Shown here in pieces: positions 54,690 to 62,987 of a DNA stretch of 64,000 bases; the stretch's first letter is position 1, and every line of letters starts with the position of its first letter. The stretch is taken from the NCBI GenBank assembly GCA_910576535.1, contig CAJTKK010000001.1:124001-188000 (forward strand). The letters are read 5' to 3'. The notes below the pieces were generated by a model. That model ran no database searches. It was not told the DNA's origin and was given only the letters and a program-made list of their open reading frames with translations. Both the position numbers and the translations under genes were made by a program. The stretch comes from an uncultured Lachnospiraceae bacterium. Lineage in GTDB: Bacteria > Bacillota > Clostridia > Lachnospirales > Lachnospiraceae.

Positions 54690-55471
54690 ATCTTTCCCTT
54701 ACCTTCCCGGATTCCCTTCTTCATCAAGGCATATGCTTCTTTCCAACCTATCTCCCGGCACATTTCTTCTTTATGAGCCAGCAGAAAACGGAGGGAAAAC
54801 GGAACCGCCATACGCCCGTACAGAAAATGATACAGCACGCCCCTGTCTTGAAAGAACTTCTCATTATATCCATGAAACCATGTAGATTCCCTCTCCCGCT
54901 CTTCCCCTATCACATCCGGCAAAGCGAGTATCTTCATCCCTTTTTTCAGGCAGTCCCTAAGAAATAGGCTGTCTTCCCCATTGCTGTATTTCGCTCCCCC
55001 GCCAAATAAAAGAGAAAAGCTTATATTAGCCCGGTGCAGCGCATCCGTCCTTGCAGCAATGCTGTAAGCCGGATATCTGCCGTAATTATACCAGCGGATC
55101 CGCTTTTTCGCTTCATTCCAGTATGTCCGCCTCGCTTCCGCCACTTTCACATTAAAAAGCAGCATATCCGCCTCTTTGTATCTGTCAAACGCTTCCGCCA
55201 CCTTTTTTTCATAGCCGTCTTCATACACAATATCTTCATCCGAAAAAATAGAAATTTCCGCTTCCGCCCGCATCAATGCGCTATTGCGGGAAAGCCCTAC
55301 CCCCCGCTCTTTCAGGCTATAACACCGGATCATATGAGAACAATGTTCATATTCCTCATAACCGAATTCACTGCATTGGTTAATAATCAACGCATCCGTC
55401 CTTATATTCATCCGCCCTGCCAATGTGCGTACATCCTGATCCACTGCGGATACTAACATCTGTATCTTCAT
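54686..55471 (-). CDS. GT2-like glycosyltransferase
   Basis: The 261-residue protein starts MKIQMLVSAVDQDVRTLAGRM, then IINQCSEFGYEEYE, RGVGLSRNSALMRAEAEISIFSDEDIVYEDGYE and FGGGAKYSNGEDSLFLRDCLKKG. The SRN-x-A and FSDED pieces are the GT2 nucleotide and metal sites, and GEDSLFL is the likely catalytic-base region. The first strand is shortened relative to classic GT2. The ATG at 55471 and another at 55483 are both possible and neither has a good ribosome site. It lies between Wzz and the EpsG-like gene. Donor unknown. Confidence 0.82.
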   Translation of the reverse strand: MKIQMLVSAVDQDVRTLAGRMNIRTDALIINQCSEFGYEEYEHCSHMIRCYSLKERGVGLSRNSALMRAEAEISIFSDEDIVYEDGYEKKVAEAFDRYKEADMLLFNVKVAEARRTYWNEAKKRIRWYNYGRYPAYSIAARTDALHRANISFSLLFGGGAKYSNGEDSLFLRDCLKKGMKILALPDVIGEERERESTWFHGYNEKFFQDRGVLYHFLYGRMAVPFSLRFLLAHKEEMCREIGWKEAYALMKKGIREGKGKI

Positions 55472-55572
55472 CCTAATGACCATGCCTTTCTCTGAATCTG
55501 CGGGTTGATATCCTTACACAAATTCGCCGGTAAAAAGACTTGATTTCCGGCCTAACCTCCGTGACACCGTAT

Positions 55573-56691
55573 CTAGGCCTTCCTTCCCATATAATACATC
55601 CTGAGAAATCCTCCGTCCGCTTCCACAATCACTGCCCCTATTATGTTGCAGTCCTGCTTTTTCAGATTACTGACCAGCCTCTCCATACGTTTGCCGTTTC
55701 CTGCGCCAAAACGCACTGCAATTAGTACCCCGTCCGCTTCACGCAGCTTCCCATAAACCGTCATATCACCCTCCGGCATATCATAGGCAAGACAGGGGGC
55801 AACCGCCTTTTGCCCCCGGCATTCCTTAGATCCCCCTTCCCCATTTTCCCATGCCGGTTCTCTTTCCTCCAGCAGGCCGCGAATTCTCTCCCCGGCTTTT
55901 TTGGCGCTTTCCTTAGAATCAACGCTGATCAGAGCCGCCGTTTTCATCCCTCTAGCCAAATAAGAATAATTCGCAAGGAATTCTTCCTCATATTTCCCCG
56001 TAATTTCTTTTTCCCCTTCTATCAATATCCCTGCTGCCGGTATCCCATACCGCTTTTCCACATCCTGCGCCGTATACACCGAATCGTCCAAAACATAATA
56101 AAAAGCCGCAGCCATAACCGCCGCAAAAAAGGCAATTGCCATTCCTGTCATCCCTGCCTGCATCACCCTGTTATCCCACACAATCTGCTGCGGGGGCATG
56201 GTACTGTAAATTTCTATACTTTCAAACAGCTCGTCTGTTTCCCCTAAATGAACCAATGCCTTCTGGGTTGCCTCCATGATCTGTGCGGCCAGCTCCGGCC
56301 TGTTTGCCGTAATTGTCACGGTAAGAAGCCGGATATCGGATAAGATCTCCGCCTTTGTCGCCCCAATGACTGTCTCCCTGTCCACGGCAGACGGAAGATT
56401 CTCCATCGTGTAGTCCAAAATCGGATCCGCTGCCATTAAATCATTCCATGTATACCCATTATAAGAAAGCTCATTAAAATCCTGCGGGCTGCAGTTGAAA
56501 TTCAAATATATCTTAGATACTGATTCATACTCCTTTTCCGGTGCAAACAGCAGATGCGCCGACAGATAGATCCCGCTCCCAAGCAAAGCTCCTGCAGCAA
56601 CAGCAACGGCAATGATCCATATTTTTTTCCTGTAAAGCAGGAAAATCCTCTTTCCGTCGATTCCTTCCCGCATAAATTCCTGATTTTCCAT
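55573..56691 (-). CDS. Wzz/CpsC-like chain-length protein with a degenerate kinase-like tail
   Basis: The 372-residue protein has a first helix (WIIAVAVAAGALLGSGIYL), an outer domain with the CpsC-type KIYLNFN strand and VTITANRPELAAQIME, and a second helix near residue 185. After it, a cytosolic region of about 165 residues follows the order of a BY-kinase/MinD-like domain: KTAALISVDSKESAKKAGERI where a P-loop is expected, GVLIAVRFGAGNGKRM, and CNIIGAVIVEADGGF. No Walker A motif is present, so it should not hydrolyse ATP. Wzz proteins set chain length of exported polymers. It follows the WbaP-like gene by 3 bases. Confidence 0.85.
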   Translation of the reverse strand: MENQEFMREGIDGKRIFLLYRKKIWIIAVAVAAGALLGSGIYLSAHLLFAPEKEYESVSKIYLNFNCSPQDFNELSYNGYTWNDLMAADPILDYTMENLPSAVDRETVIGATKAEILSDIRLLTVTITANRPELAAQIMEATQKALVHLGETDELFESIEIYSTMPPQQIVWDNRVMQAGMTGMAIAFFAAVMAAAFYYVLDDSVYTAQDVEKRYGIPAAGILIEGEKEITGKYEEEFLANYSYLARGMKTAALISVDSKESAKKAGERIRGLLEEREPAWENGEGGSKECRGQKAVAPCLAYDMPEGDMTVYGKLREADGVLIAVRFGAGNGKRMERLVSNLKKQDCNIIGAVIVEADGGFLRMYYMGRKA

Positions 56692-56694
56692 CCC

Positions 56695-58092
56695 TTATCT
56701 GTCCTCTTCTTTTTTCATCGCTGTGATCTGGCTTGCTTCTATCCCCTCCGTACTTTCCGGTTTAAACAGGATTTTTAAGGTCAGCAGCATCAGCTTAATA
56801 TCCAGCCATACCGTATAATTTTCAATGTAAGCCAAATCCAGTTTTAATTTATCATAGGGCGTTGTATTATATTTCCCATATACCTGGGCATAACCGGCAA
56901 GCCCTGCTTTCACCTTCATGCGGAAAACAAACTCCGGCATCTCCTCCACATATTGGGCAATAATTTCAGGACGTTCCGGCCTGGGGCCTATAAACGACAT
57001 TTCGCCTTTTAATATATTAAAGAGCTGCGGCAGTTCGTCAATCCTCACTGCCCTTATAAACTTTCCAATAGGGGTTATCCTGGAATCATTTTTTGCCGCC
57101 AGCCTTGCCACACCGTCCTTTTCCGCATCTACCCGCATACTCCGGAACTTCATAATATAGAATTCTTTCCGGTCTTTCGTACACCTGATCTGCTTGTACA
57201 AGACCGGCCCGCCGTCATAAACTTTAATCGCTGCCGCTGCCGCCAGCATAAGCGGTGAGGTGATCATTACAAGCAAGAGGGCGCATACAATGTCAATCAG
57301 TCTCTTCAACGCCCGCTGCTCCACCCGGAGGGAATATTCCCTTGTCAGGAAAATCGGCGTGTCAAACAAATGCAGCTTTTCCGACCCTTGGACGAGTACA
57401 TCCGGTATCTTCGGCATCATGTAAACCCGGATGGATTTCCCATAGCAGAATTTTAGCAGCTTATTCCTGTCCATTGTAGGTATATCCCACAGAACAATGG
57501 CATCGTAGCCCTTCTGCACTTCTTCTTCAATCGCAGCAATCCCCTCTTTTATATTCATGCATCTTTTTATTTTATATTTATCTTTCCTTGTGGCAAATTT
57601 GCCCAGGATATCGTCAATGGAACGTTCCCCGTAAATAAGCAGCATCTCCCTTGGCGGGAAAAATTTCCGGTAAAAAGTATCGCATACATAAGTCCAGATA
57701 CCGGAAATCACAATCTGCACCAGGGTTACCCCCAAAATAGGAGCCGCCGGAACGATCCAGTTCCTAAGCAGCGCAATCTGGATGTAAGAAATAACATTCA
57801 CGGCCAAAAGGGAAAATACCTGGGAAAAATAAACTTCCAGAGGTTTAAAATACCCTATTTTTAATCCCCCATAAGTATTTTCAAAAAAGAAAAGAAGCAC
57901 AAAATAAATTCCCACAATAAGCAGATGGCCTCTTGAATAAAAGTTTACCTTCCCAAACTGCGCCAGGTATGGATAATAAATTTCCAGCCATGCATACACA
58001 TATACCGCCATCTGCAGGCCAATCCCCGCCATAGACAGCAGAAGCACTACCGTTCTTTTTTTTGATTCCATCTGTTTCACTTTTATCCTCAT
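56695..58092 (-). CDS. Undecaprenyl-phosphate sugar phosphotransferase (WbaP/CpsE-like)
   Basis: The 465-residue protein has four or five N-terminal helices, a Rossmann-like middle (MLLIYGERSIDDILGKF), then the PF02397 catalytic part: RLIDIVCALLLVMITSPLM, MKFRSMRVDAEKDG, IRAVRIDELPQLFNILKGEMSFIGPRPERPE and KAGLAGYAQVYGKYNTTP. The Asp-Glu of RIDELPQL is the dyad. It starts an EPS repeat by moving a hexose-phosphate or HexNAc-phosphate to undecaprenyl phosphate. It is much longer than the PglC-like enzyme at 18648, which indicates a second, separate assembly line. The start follows GAGGG by 7 bases. Confidence 0.92.
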   Translation of the reverse strand: MRIKVKQMESKKRTVVLLLSMAGIGLQMAVYVYAWLEIYYPYLAQFGKVNFYSRGHLLIVGIYFVLLFFFENTYGGLKIGYFKPLEVYFSQVFSLLAVNVISYIQIALLRNWIVPAAPILGVTLVQIVISGIWTYVCDTFYRKFFPPREMLLIYGERSIDDILGKFATRKDKYKIKRCMNIKEGIAAIEEEVQKGYDAIVLWDIPTMDRNKLLKFCYGKSIRVYMMPKIPDVLVQGSEKLHLFDTPIFLTREYSLRVEQRALKRLIDIVCALLLVMITSPLMLAAAAAIKVYDGGPVLYKQIRCTKDRKEFYIMKFRSMRVDAEKDGVARLAAKNDSRITPIGKFIRAVRIDELPQLFNILKGEMSFIGPRPERPEIIAQYVEEMPEFVFRMKVKAGLAGYAQVYGKYNTTPYDKLKLDLAYIENYTVWLDIKLMLLTLKILFKPESTEGIEASQITAMKKEEDR

Positions 58093-58206
58093 TTCCGCGC
58101 CCTCTTTTGGCGCTTCTTATGTTTCTGTATCTCATTCCCCAAAAATGCAGATTGCCGGAAAGGTTCTCCCGGCCATGCCGCCAATCCCAAAGCATCTTCC
58201 GTCCAT

Positions 58207-58971
58207 TTACAGCCGCCGCGCCACCGCCCGTATTGCCCACCAGACAAAATTCCATGCGCTGTAAAAAAACGGCAGTTTTTCTTCATTCCTATACAAATTC
58301 CAGATTCTTTTTACAGCCTCCCATTTATTGGAGGATAATGATTTTGCAGGCCTGCGGTAAATGGCAAGCGCTTCATCCAATCCATAGGCTATATACCCGC
58401 CGCGCAGTATCTTCCACCATGTGGCAGTATCCTCGCTGGCCACATCCGGCATTTTAATCAAATCTTTTCCAATCTTGTCCAGGTCAAACATGACAGTAGT
58501 GGTAAATATCACTGTCCTTGACAATGCTTCTTTATAAGTGACCGTTTCCGGGACCCTGACCTTCCGGCCTGTGCCACGGGCATTCTCATCGCCGAATTCG
58601 TAAGACGTAAATGCAAAAGCCGCATCCTTATCTGCCATAAACCGGAGTTCTTTTTCCAGTTTGTCAGGCATCCAGATATCGTCCGCATCCAAAAATGCAA
58701 GAAACCTCCCCGATGCATGGTCAATCCCCGTATTCCTGGCCTGTGCAGCCCCTTGGTTTTTCTCCTTGGCAATCAGCCGTATTCTCCCGTCGCGCCCGCA
58801 CCATGCTTCTATCTTTTTCTTGCCGTCATCCGTTGAACCGTCATCCACAAGCAGCAGTTCCCACTGCTGGTAGGTCTGCCGCCGGACCATCTCCATTGTT
58901 TTCTCTATAAACTTTCCGGCATTATACACTGGTACGACAATGCTAACAAGCCTGTCCGCTCCCTGCTCCAT
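58207..58971 (-). CDS. GT2 glycosyltransferase (TuaG-like)
   Basis: The 254-residue enzyme has LVSIVVPVYNAGKFIEKTME, LLLVDDGSTDDGKKKIE, NQGAAQARNTGIDHASGRFLAFLDADDIW and MPDVASEDTATWWKILR. The YNAGKFI, NQGAAQARN and FLDADDIW-x-PDKLEK blocks are close to TuaG of teichuronic acid synthesis. It is cytosolic with a short hydrophobic C-terminus. It lies just upstream of the WbaP-like initiator and could add the second sugar. Donor not predictable. Confidence 0.9.
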   Translation of the reverse strand: MEQGADRLVSIVVPVYNAGKFIEKTMEMVRRQTYQQWELLLVDDGSTDDGKKKIEAWCGRDGRIRLIAKEKNQGAAQARNTGIDHASGRFLAFLDADDIWMPDKLEKELRFMADKDAAFAFTSYEFGDENARGTGRKVRVPETVTYKEALSRTVIFTTTVMFDLDKIGKDLIKMPDVASEDTATWWKILRGGYIAYGLDEALAIYRRPAKSLSSNKWEAVKRIWNLYRNEEKLPFFYSAWNFVWWAIRAVARRL

Positions 58972-59043
58972 CCCTGATTCAATTCCTTTCTTCCGCTGTA
59001 CCGTTTAACCGGTACATCCACCGGATATCCTGCGGCTGTCTGT

Positions 59044-59973
59044 CTATATTTCTTCTTTTATCAGATAAACCGGCCTTTTTTTCACTTCCATATAAGTTTT
59101 GGATAAATATTGCCCGACTATTCCGATGCAGAACAGTTGAATGCCGCTGCACATCAAAATAATGCAGACCAAAGAAGGCCACCCGGAAGTGGGATCCCCA
59201 AAGATCAATTTTCTTATGATTATCAATGCAATCATTATAAATGCAAATATACAGAACAGCAGTCCCATAATGGATGCGATCGCCAGCGGGACAGTGGAGA
59301 AAGCAGTAATGCCATCCAGAGAATATAAAAACAGCTTCCAGAAAGACCATTTCGTTTCCCCTTTTTTTCTTTCTATATTTTCATATTCCAGCCACTTCGT
59401 CTGATAACCTACCCAGCCAAAAATCCCTTTTGTAAAACGGTTGTATTCCGCCATGGCCAGTATAGCATCCACTACCTGTCTTGTCATCAGCCGGTAATCC
59501 CTTGCTCCGTCCACAATCTCTGTCTTTGAAATTTTATTCATTACACGGTAAAACATCCGCGCAAAAAAAGAACGGACCGGCGGTTCCCCTTTCCTCGTCA
59601 CTCTTCTCGTTGCCACGGAATCATATCCCTCGTCAATATACTGGAACATTTCAGGAAGCAGCGAAGGCGGATCCTGTAAATCGCAGTCCATCAGCACAGC
59701 ATAGTTTCCTTTTGCCTTCTGAAGCCCTGCGTAAATCCCCGCTTCTTTCCCAAAATTCCTGGAAAAAGAAACCAAATGCACCCGCCCGTCTTTCCCGGCA
59801 AGTTCCTTCACTTTCTTAACGGTCCCGTCCTTCGACCCGTCATCCACATATATCACTTCCACATCCAGTTCTCTGCTGCTAAAAAACGCTTCGTTCTTCA
59901 TTAGCTCATTATAAAAATCATCAATATTTTCTTCCTCATTATAGCAAGGCACAATTACACTAAGTAATTCCAT
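59044..59973 (-). CDS. Polyprenyl-phosphate sugar GT2 with two C-terminal helices (GtrB/CsbB-like)
   Basis: The 309-residue protein has LLSVIVPCYNEEENIDDFY, VIYVDDGSKDGT, SFSRNFGKEAGIYAGLQKAKG and the metal site LMDCDLQDPP. GARDYRLMTR and GETKWSFWKLFLYSLDGITAFS, then two helices and a short tail, complete the GtrB/ArnC/CsbB plan. It loads a hexose on undecaprenyl phosphate for GT-C enzymes. No GtrA lies beside it; the only GtrA in the window is at 34525. As the first gene after the Spo0A-type regulator it probably heads the EPS operon. The start is not preceded by a strong ribosome site (GGAG, 8 bases). Confidence 0.92.
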   Translation of the reverse strand: MELLSVIVPCYNEEENIDDFYNELMKNEAFFSSRELDVEVIYVDDGSKDGTVKKVKELAGKDGRVHLVSFSRNFGKEAGIYAGLQKAKGNYAVLMDCDLQDPPSLLPEMFQYIDEGYDSVATRRVTRKGEPPVRSFFARMFYRVMNKISKTEIVDGARDYRLMTRQVVDAILAMAEYNRFTKGIFGWVGYQTKWLEYENIERKKGETKWSFWKLFLYSLDGITAFSTVPLAIASIMGLLFCIFAFIMIALIIIRKLIFGDPTSGWPSLVCIILMCSGIQLFCIGIVGQYLSKTYMEVKKRPVYLIKEEI

Positions 59974-60086
59974 TTTTTATCTCCATTTCTACGCGGCTTT
60001 TTGCGCATGTTTAGTTTGTGGATGCCGCGCAGACACAAACCCGGGATTGAAAATTTCCGGTTTTCATTCTTTATCCCTTCCCTTTT

Positions 60087-60098
60087 TGCAATATTGCA
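60087..60098. promoter_or_regulatory. Perfect 12-bp palindrome in the EPS operon leader
   Basis: TGCAATATTGCA lies between the candidate -10 at 60115-60120 and the first gene of the EPS operon at 59973. It is a possible operator or protein site. It could also be a chance palindrome in an A+T-rich region. Confidence 0.25.
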
Positions 60099-60114
60099 TC
60101 AATATTTGGAATTC

Positions 60115-60123
60115 ATTTTATCA
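60115..60123 (-). promoter_or_regulatory. Candidate extended -10 promoter of the EPS operon
   Basis: The minus strand reads TGATAAAAT, a TG-extended TAAAAT, about 140 bases before the GtrB-like gene. No clear -35 is present, and the T-run from the regulator's terminator occupies that position. It is the best candidate in the 284-base gap. Confidence 0.35.
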
Positions 60124-60146
60124 TATATTAAAAAAAAATAACAGCC

Positions 60147-60199
60147 AAAAAATGCCGGCAGCCAAGAACCTGATTCAGGTTCCCTGACGCCAGCATTTT
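60147..60199 (-). terminator. Intrinsic terminator of the Spo0A-C gene
   Basis: The transcript of the regulator gene would form a hairpin of about 50 bases. Arms are AAAATGCTGGC and GCCGGCATTTT with one mismatch, and an inner perfect GAACCTGA/TCAGGTTC pair. A run of six T follows at once, then a run of nine T (60130-60138). This is a textbook rho-independent terminator, about 60 bases after the stop codon. Confidence 0.85.
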
Positions 60200-60257
60200 A
60201 TATGATCCGGATATTGCCGCAAAAACCGCGGTTCACAAAGCACTCCCTGCCTGCTTT

Positions 60258-60659
60258 CTATGAAACTTTACAGCCGCTCCCTGTTTCCAGCCTGATCTTG
60301 TCCGCAATCTGCGCAATATACTCGCTGTTTGTCGGCCTTCCATTGCCTGTGAGCGCAGAATAGCCAAAAAGCTCCTCAAAAGTCTCTGCATTTCCTCTGA
60401 TCCACGAAACCTCAATGGCATTACGGATTGCACGTTCCACTTTCTGCTCGGTTGTTTTAAAATGCTTTGCAATTTCCGGATATAAAAGCTTTGTCACGCT
60501 CCCTACCACTTCCATATCCTCTTCCGCCATTAAAATAGCCGCCCGCAGATAATGATAACCTTTTAAATGAGCCGGAACACCCATATCCAGCATAAATTCC
60601 GTTACATGCCTCACCAATCCGGCATCTTCCGCTTTGTCAATCTCTGTACTTTTATCCAT
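60258..60659 (-). CDS. Stand-alone Spo0A C-terminal DNA-binding domain protein
   Basis: The 133-residue protein is almost entirely the effector domain of Spo0A: FMLDMGVPAHLKGYHYLRAAI, GSVTKLLYPEIAKHFKTTEQ and VERAIRNAIEVSWIRGN as the helix-turn-helix, then PTNSEYIAQIADKIRLE. The receiver domain with its phospho-Asp is absent, so its activity cannot be set by the usual phosphorelay. The start at 60659 follows GGGGGG with 3 bases between; an upstream ATG at 60680 has no site. It has its own strong promoter and terminator. It lies directly upstream of the EPS operon and may regulate it. Confidence 0.93.
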   Translation of the reverse strand: MDKSTEIDKAEDAGLVRHVTEFMLDMGVPAHLKGYHYLRAAILMAEEDMEVVGSVTKLLYPEIAKHFKTTEQKVERAIRNAIEVSWIRGNAETFEELFGYSALTGNGRPTNSEYIAQIADKIRLETGSGCKVS

Positions 60660-60720
60660 AGTCCCCCCTACATTTTCCATTCCATAGCTGTTGCATGCGC
60701 TTTGCCTGCATTTTTTAAAA

Positions 60721-60749
60721 ATAATATCACATGCTTGTCCGGCTGTAAA
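60721..60749 (-). promoter_or_regulatory. Promoter of the Spo0A-C gene
   Basis: On the minus strand TTTACA (60744-60749) and TATTAT (60721-60726) are 17 bases apart, each one mismatch from consensus. A TG one base before the -10 extends it. It is the best sigma-A-type promoter in the window, about 62 bases upstream of the start codon. Confidence 0.7.
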
Positions 60750-60772
60750 CCATAAAGCATCGCATAGCTTTA

Positions 60773-61879
60773 TTACAAATACCTTTCCTTTCCCTGTTCC
60801 TGCAGGATTTCCACAATCCTTTTCACATCCTGGGCTTTCGATTTATCGCATACCAATACTGCATCCTCTGTTTCTACAATTACCACGTTATCCAGGCCGA
60901 TCGTGGCAATCAGTTTATCCTTTCCATAAGCAATACAGTTCCTGGAACCGATGTGTATCTGTTCCCCGTAAACCACATTATTATTTTCATCCGTTTCATA
61001 TAGGGTGTCCAAAGTATCCCAGCTTCCTACATCGCTCCATCCAAAGTCCCCATCCAGCATAATTACATGGTCTGCCTTTTCCATAATTCCATAATCTACT
61101 GAAATCTTCGGGATGGCCGGATATACCCTTTCAATCACTTCCTTCTCCTTTTCCGTCCCGATTGCCGCTTCTATTTCCATCAGACAGTCATATACGTCAG
61201 GAAGGAGATCTTTGAAATATTTTAAAATGACGGAAGTCTTCCAAACGAACATACCGCTGTTCCATAGATAACAGCCTTGGCTTACATACGACTCTGCAAC
61301 AGAAAGGCAGGGCTTCTCCACAAAATCCGATACCGGATAAGCCACAATCCTTTTTTGGGTTACAGCGCCTATTGTATGCCCGGCCTCCTGCACTTCCTTA
61401 TCATATTTGATATACCCATAGCCGGTAGCCGGTTCCGTGGGCTTTATTCCTATCGTCACCAGCCTGTCCGTCTTCTCCGCCAGTTCCATCGCATAATCCA
61501 TCACTTCTTTATATGCATCCCTGTCTTTTACATAATGATCGGACGGCAGCACGCACATAATGCTGTCGCCATATTGCTTCTGCACAGCAACCGCCGCATA
61601 GCCGATGCAGGCAGCCGTATTTCTTGCGGCCGGCTCCGCTAAAATCCTGTTTTCCCCAAGCCTTCCTGAGGTTATCTCTTTCATAAGGGGCGCCTGACTG
61701 GCATTGGTTACAATATAAATATTTTCCATAGGCATATTGCCTGCTATCCTGTCAATGGTTTCATTCACCATTGTATCTTTGCCCGTCAGGTTTAAAAACT
61801 GTTTCGGCATCTGCCTGCGGCTTAACGGCCAAAACCTCGTTCCTCCGCCTCCCGCCATAATTACGCCATATCTATCCAT
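60773..61879 (-). CDS. manC: Mannose-1-phosphate guanylyltransferase
   Basis: The 368-residue enzyme begins MDRYGVIMAGGGGTRFWPLSR, the nucleotide-binding loop of GDP-mannose pyrophosphorylases. EPAARNTAACIGYAA, VLPSDHYVKD, VSDFVEKP, WNSGMFVWK and GDFGWSDVGSWDTL follow. It joins GTP and mannose-1-phosphate to GDP-mannose. It lacks the C-terminal phosphomannose isomerase domain of bifunctional ManC. The neighbouring GDP-fucose synthase uses a derivative of its product, but no GDP-mannose dehydratase is in the window. I start at 61879, and a longer form from 61891 is possible. Confidence 0.94.
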   Translation of the reverse strand: MDRYGVIMAGGGGTRFWPLSRRQMPKQFLNLTGKDTMVNETIDRIAGNMPMENIYIVTNASQAPLMKEITSGRLGENRILAEPAARNTAACIGYAAVAVQKQYGDSIMCVLPSDHYVKDRDAYKEVMDYAMELAEKTDRLVTIGIKPTEPATGYGYIKYDKEVQEAGHTIGAVTQKRIVAYPVSDFVEKPCLSVAESYVSQGCYLWNSGMFVWKTSVILKYFKDLLPDVYDCLMEIEAAIGTEKEKEVIERVYPAIPKISVDYGIMEKADHVIMLDGDFGWSDVGSWDTLDTLYETDENNNVVYGEQIHIGSRNCIAYGKDKLIATIGLDNVVIVETEDAVLVCDKSKAQDVKRIVEILQEQGKERYL

Positions 61880-61990
61880 TCTTCTTTCCATACCTTTCTT
61901 TCATTTTATAAATGCATCTGCCAGGCCCATTTGCCCGGCTCATTTGCCGTATGCTGCCTTTACATGGATGACAGCAAGTTTTATGCATCT

Positions 61991-62941
61991 TTATCTTCCG
62001 TCCATCCTGGCCGTTTCCATGTTCTCCTGGAACCAGTCATAAGCCAGCTTAACTCCCTCTTCCAGCTCAACTTTGTGCTTCCATCCCATCGAATGCAGCT
62101 TGTCTACATTAGTAAGCTTTCTGGGAGTCCCGTCCGGCATATCTTTATTCCAGACAATTTCTCCCTCAAACCCCACCGTCCGGCATATCGTCTCCGCCAG
62201 TTCCTTAATTGTCACTTCCTTGCCTGTCCCTATATTTACGTGCTGTTCCCCGCTATAATTCTCCAGCAGGAAAACACAGGCATCCGCCATGTCGTCTACG
62301 TACAAAAATTCCCTTAACGGGCTTCCCGTCCCCCATAATTCCACTGTTGCATCCCCCTTCACCTTCGCTTCATGGAATTTGCGTATCATTGCCGGCAGCA
62401 CATGGGAATCCTTCAAATCATAATTATCATAAGGGCCGTACAAATTGGTCGGCATACAGCTTATAAAATCATCCCCATACTGGCGTTTAAAATATTTACA
62501 CATTTCCAGCCCCGCAATTTTCGCAATGGCATACGCTTCATTGGTTTCTTCCAAAGGCCCTGTCAGCAGCGCATCTTCCGGTATAGGCTGCGGCGCAAGA
62601 CGGGGATAAATACAAGTGCTTCCTAAAAACAGCAGTTTCTTTACATGAAAGTCATGGCAGCATTTAATGACATTGCACTGCACCTGCATGTTCTCATAAG
62701 CGAACTCTGCCGGTTTCGTGTTATTGGCATTAATGCCGCCTACCTTTGCCGCCGCCAGCACTACCACATCCGGCCTTTCTTCCTCAAAAAACCTTTTCAC
62801 GTCTGCCTGGCTTAACAGATCCAGTTCTTTATGGGTTCTTCCTATAATATTCGTATAGCCTTTCGCCTTAAGGCTCCTTACGATAGCGCTGCCCACCAGC
62901 CCCCGGTGTCCCGCCACATAAATTTTGTCTGTCTGATTCAT
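61991..62941 (-). CDS. fcl: GDP-L-fucose synthase
   Basis: The 316-residue SDR enzyme has IYVAGHRGLVGSAIVR and LAAAKVGGINANNTKPAEF. FLGSTCIYPRLAPQPIPED and EAYAIAKIAG hold the catalytic Ser, Tyr and Lys. PTNLYGPYDNYDLKDSHVLPA and LREFLYVDDMADAC follow, all hallmarks of GMER/Fcl. It performs the 3,5-epimerisation and 4-reduction that give GDP-L-fucose from GDP-4-keto-6-deoxymannose. The start at 62941 follows AGAGGT by 6 bases; the upstream frame overlaps the preceding gene. The required dehydratase (Gmd) must be elsewhere. Confidence 0.94.
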   Translation of the reverse strand: MNQTDKIYVAGHRGLVGSAIVRSLKAKGYTNIIGRTHKELDLLSQADVKRFFEEERPDVVVLAAAKVGGINANNTKPAEFAYENMQVQCNVIKCCHDFHVKKLLFLGSTCIYPRLAPQPIPEDALLTGPLEETNEAYAIAKIAGLEMCKYFKRQYGDDFISCMPTNLYGPYDNYDLKDSHVLPAMIRKFHEAKVKGDATVELWGTGSPLREFLYVDDMADACVFLLENYSGEQHVNIGTGKEVTIKELAETICRTVGFEGEIVWNKDMPDGTPRKLTNVDKLHSMGWKHKVELEEGVKLAYDWFQENMETARMDGR

Positions 62942-62987
62942 CTTCTTACCTCTCATTCCGCCGCTTTTACAGCTTTCCTGTCCAACA

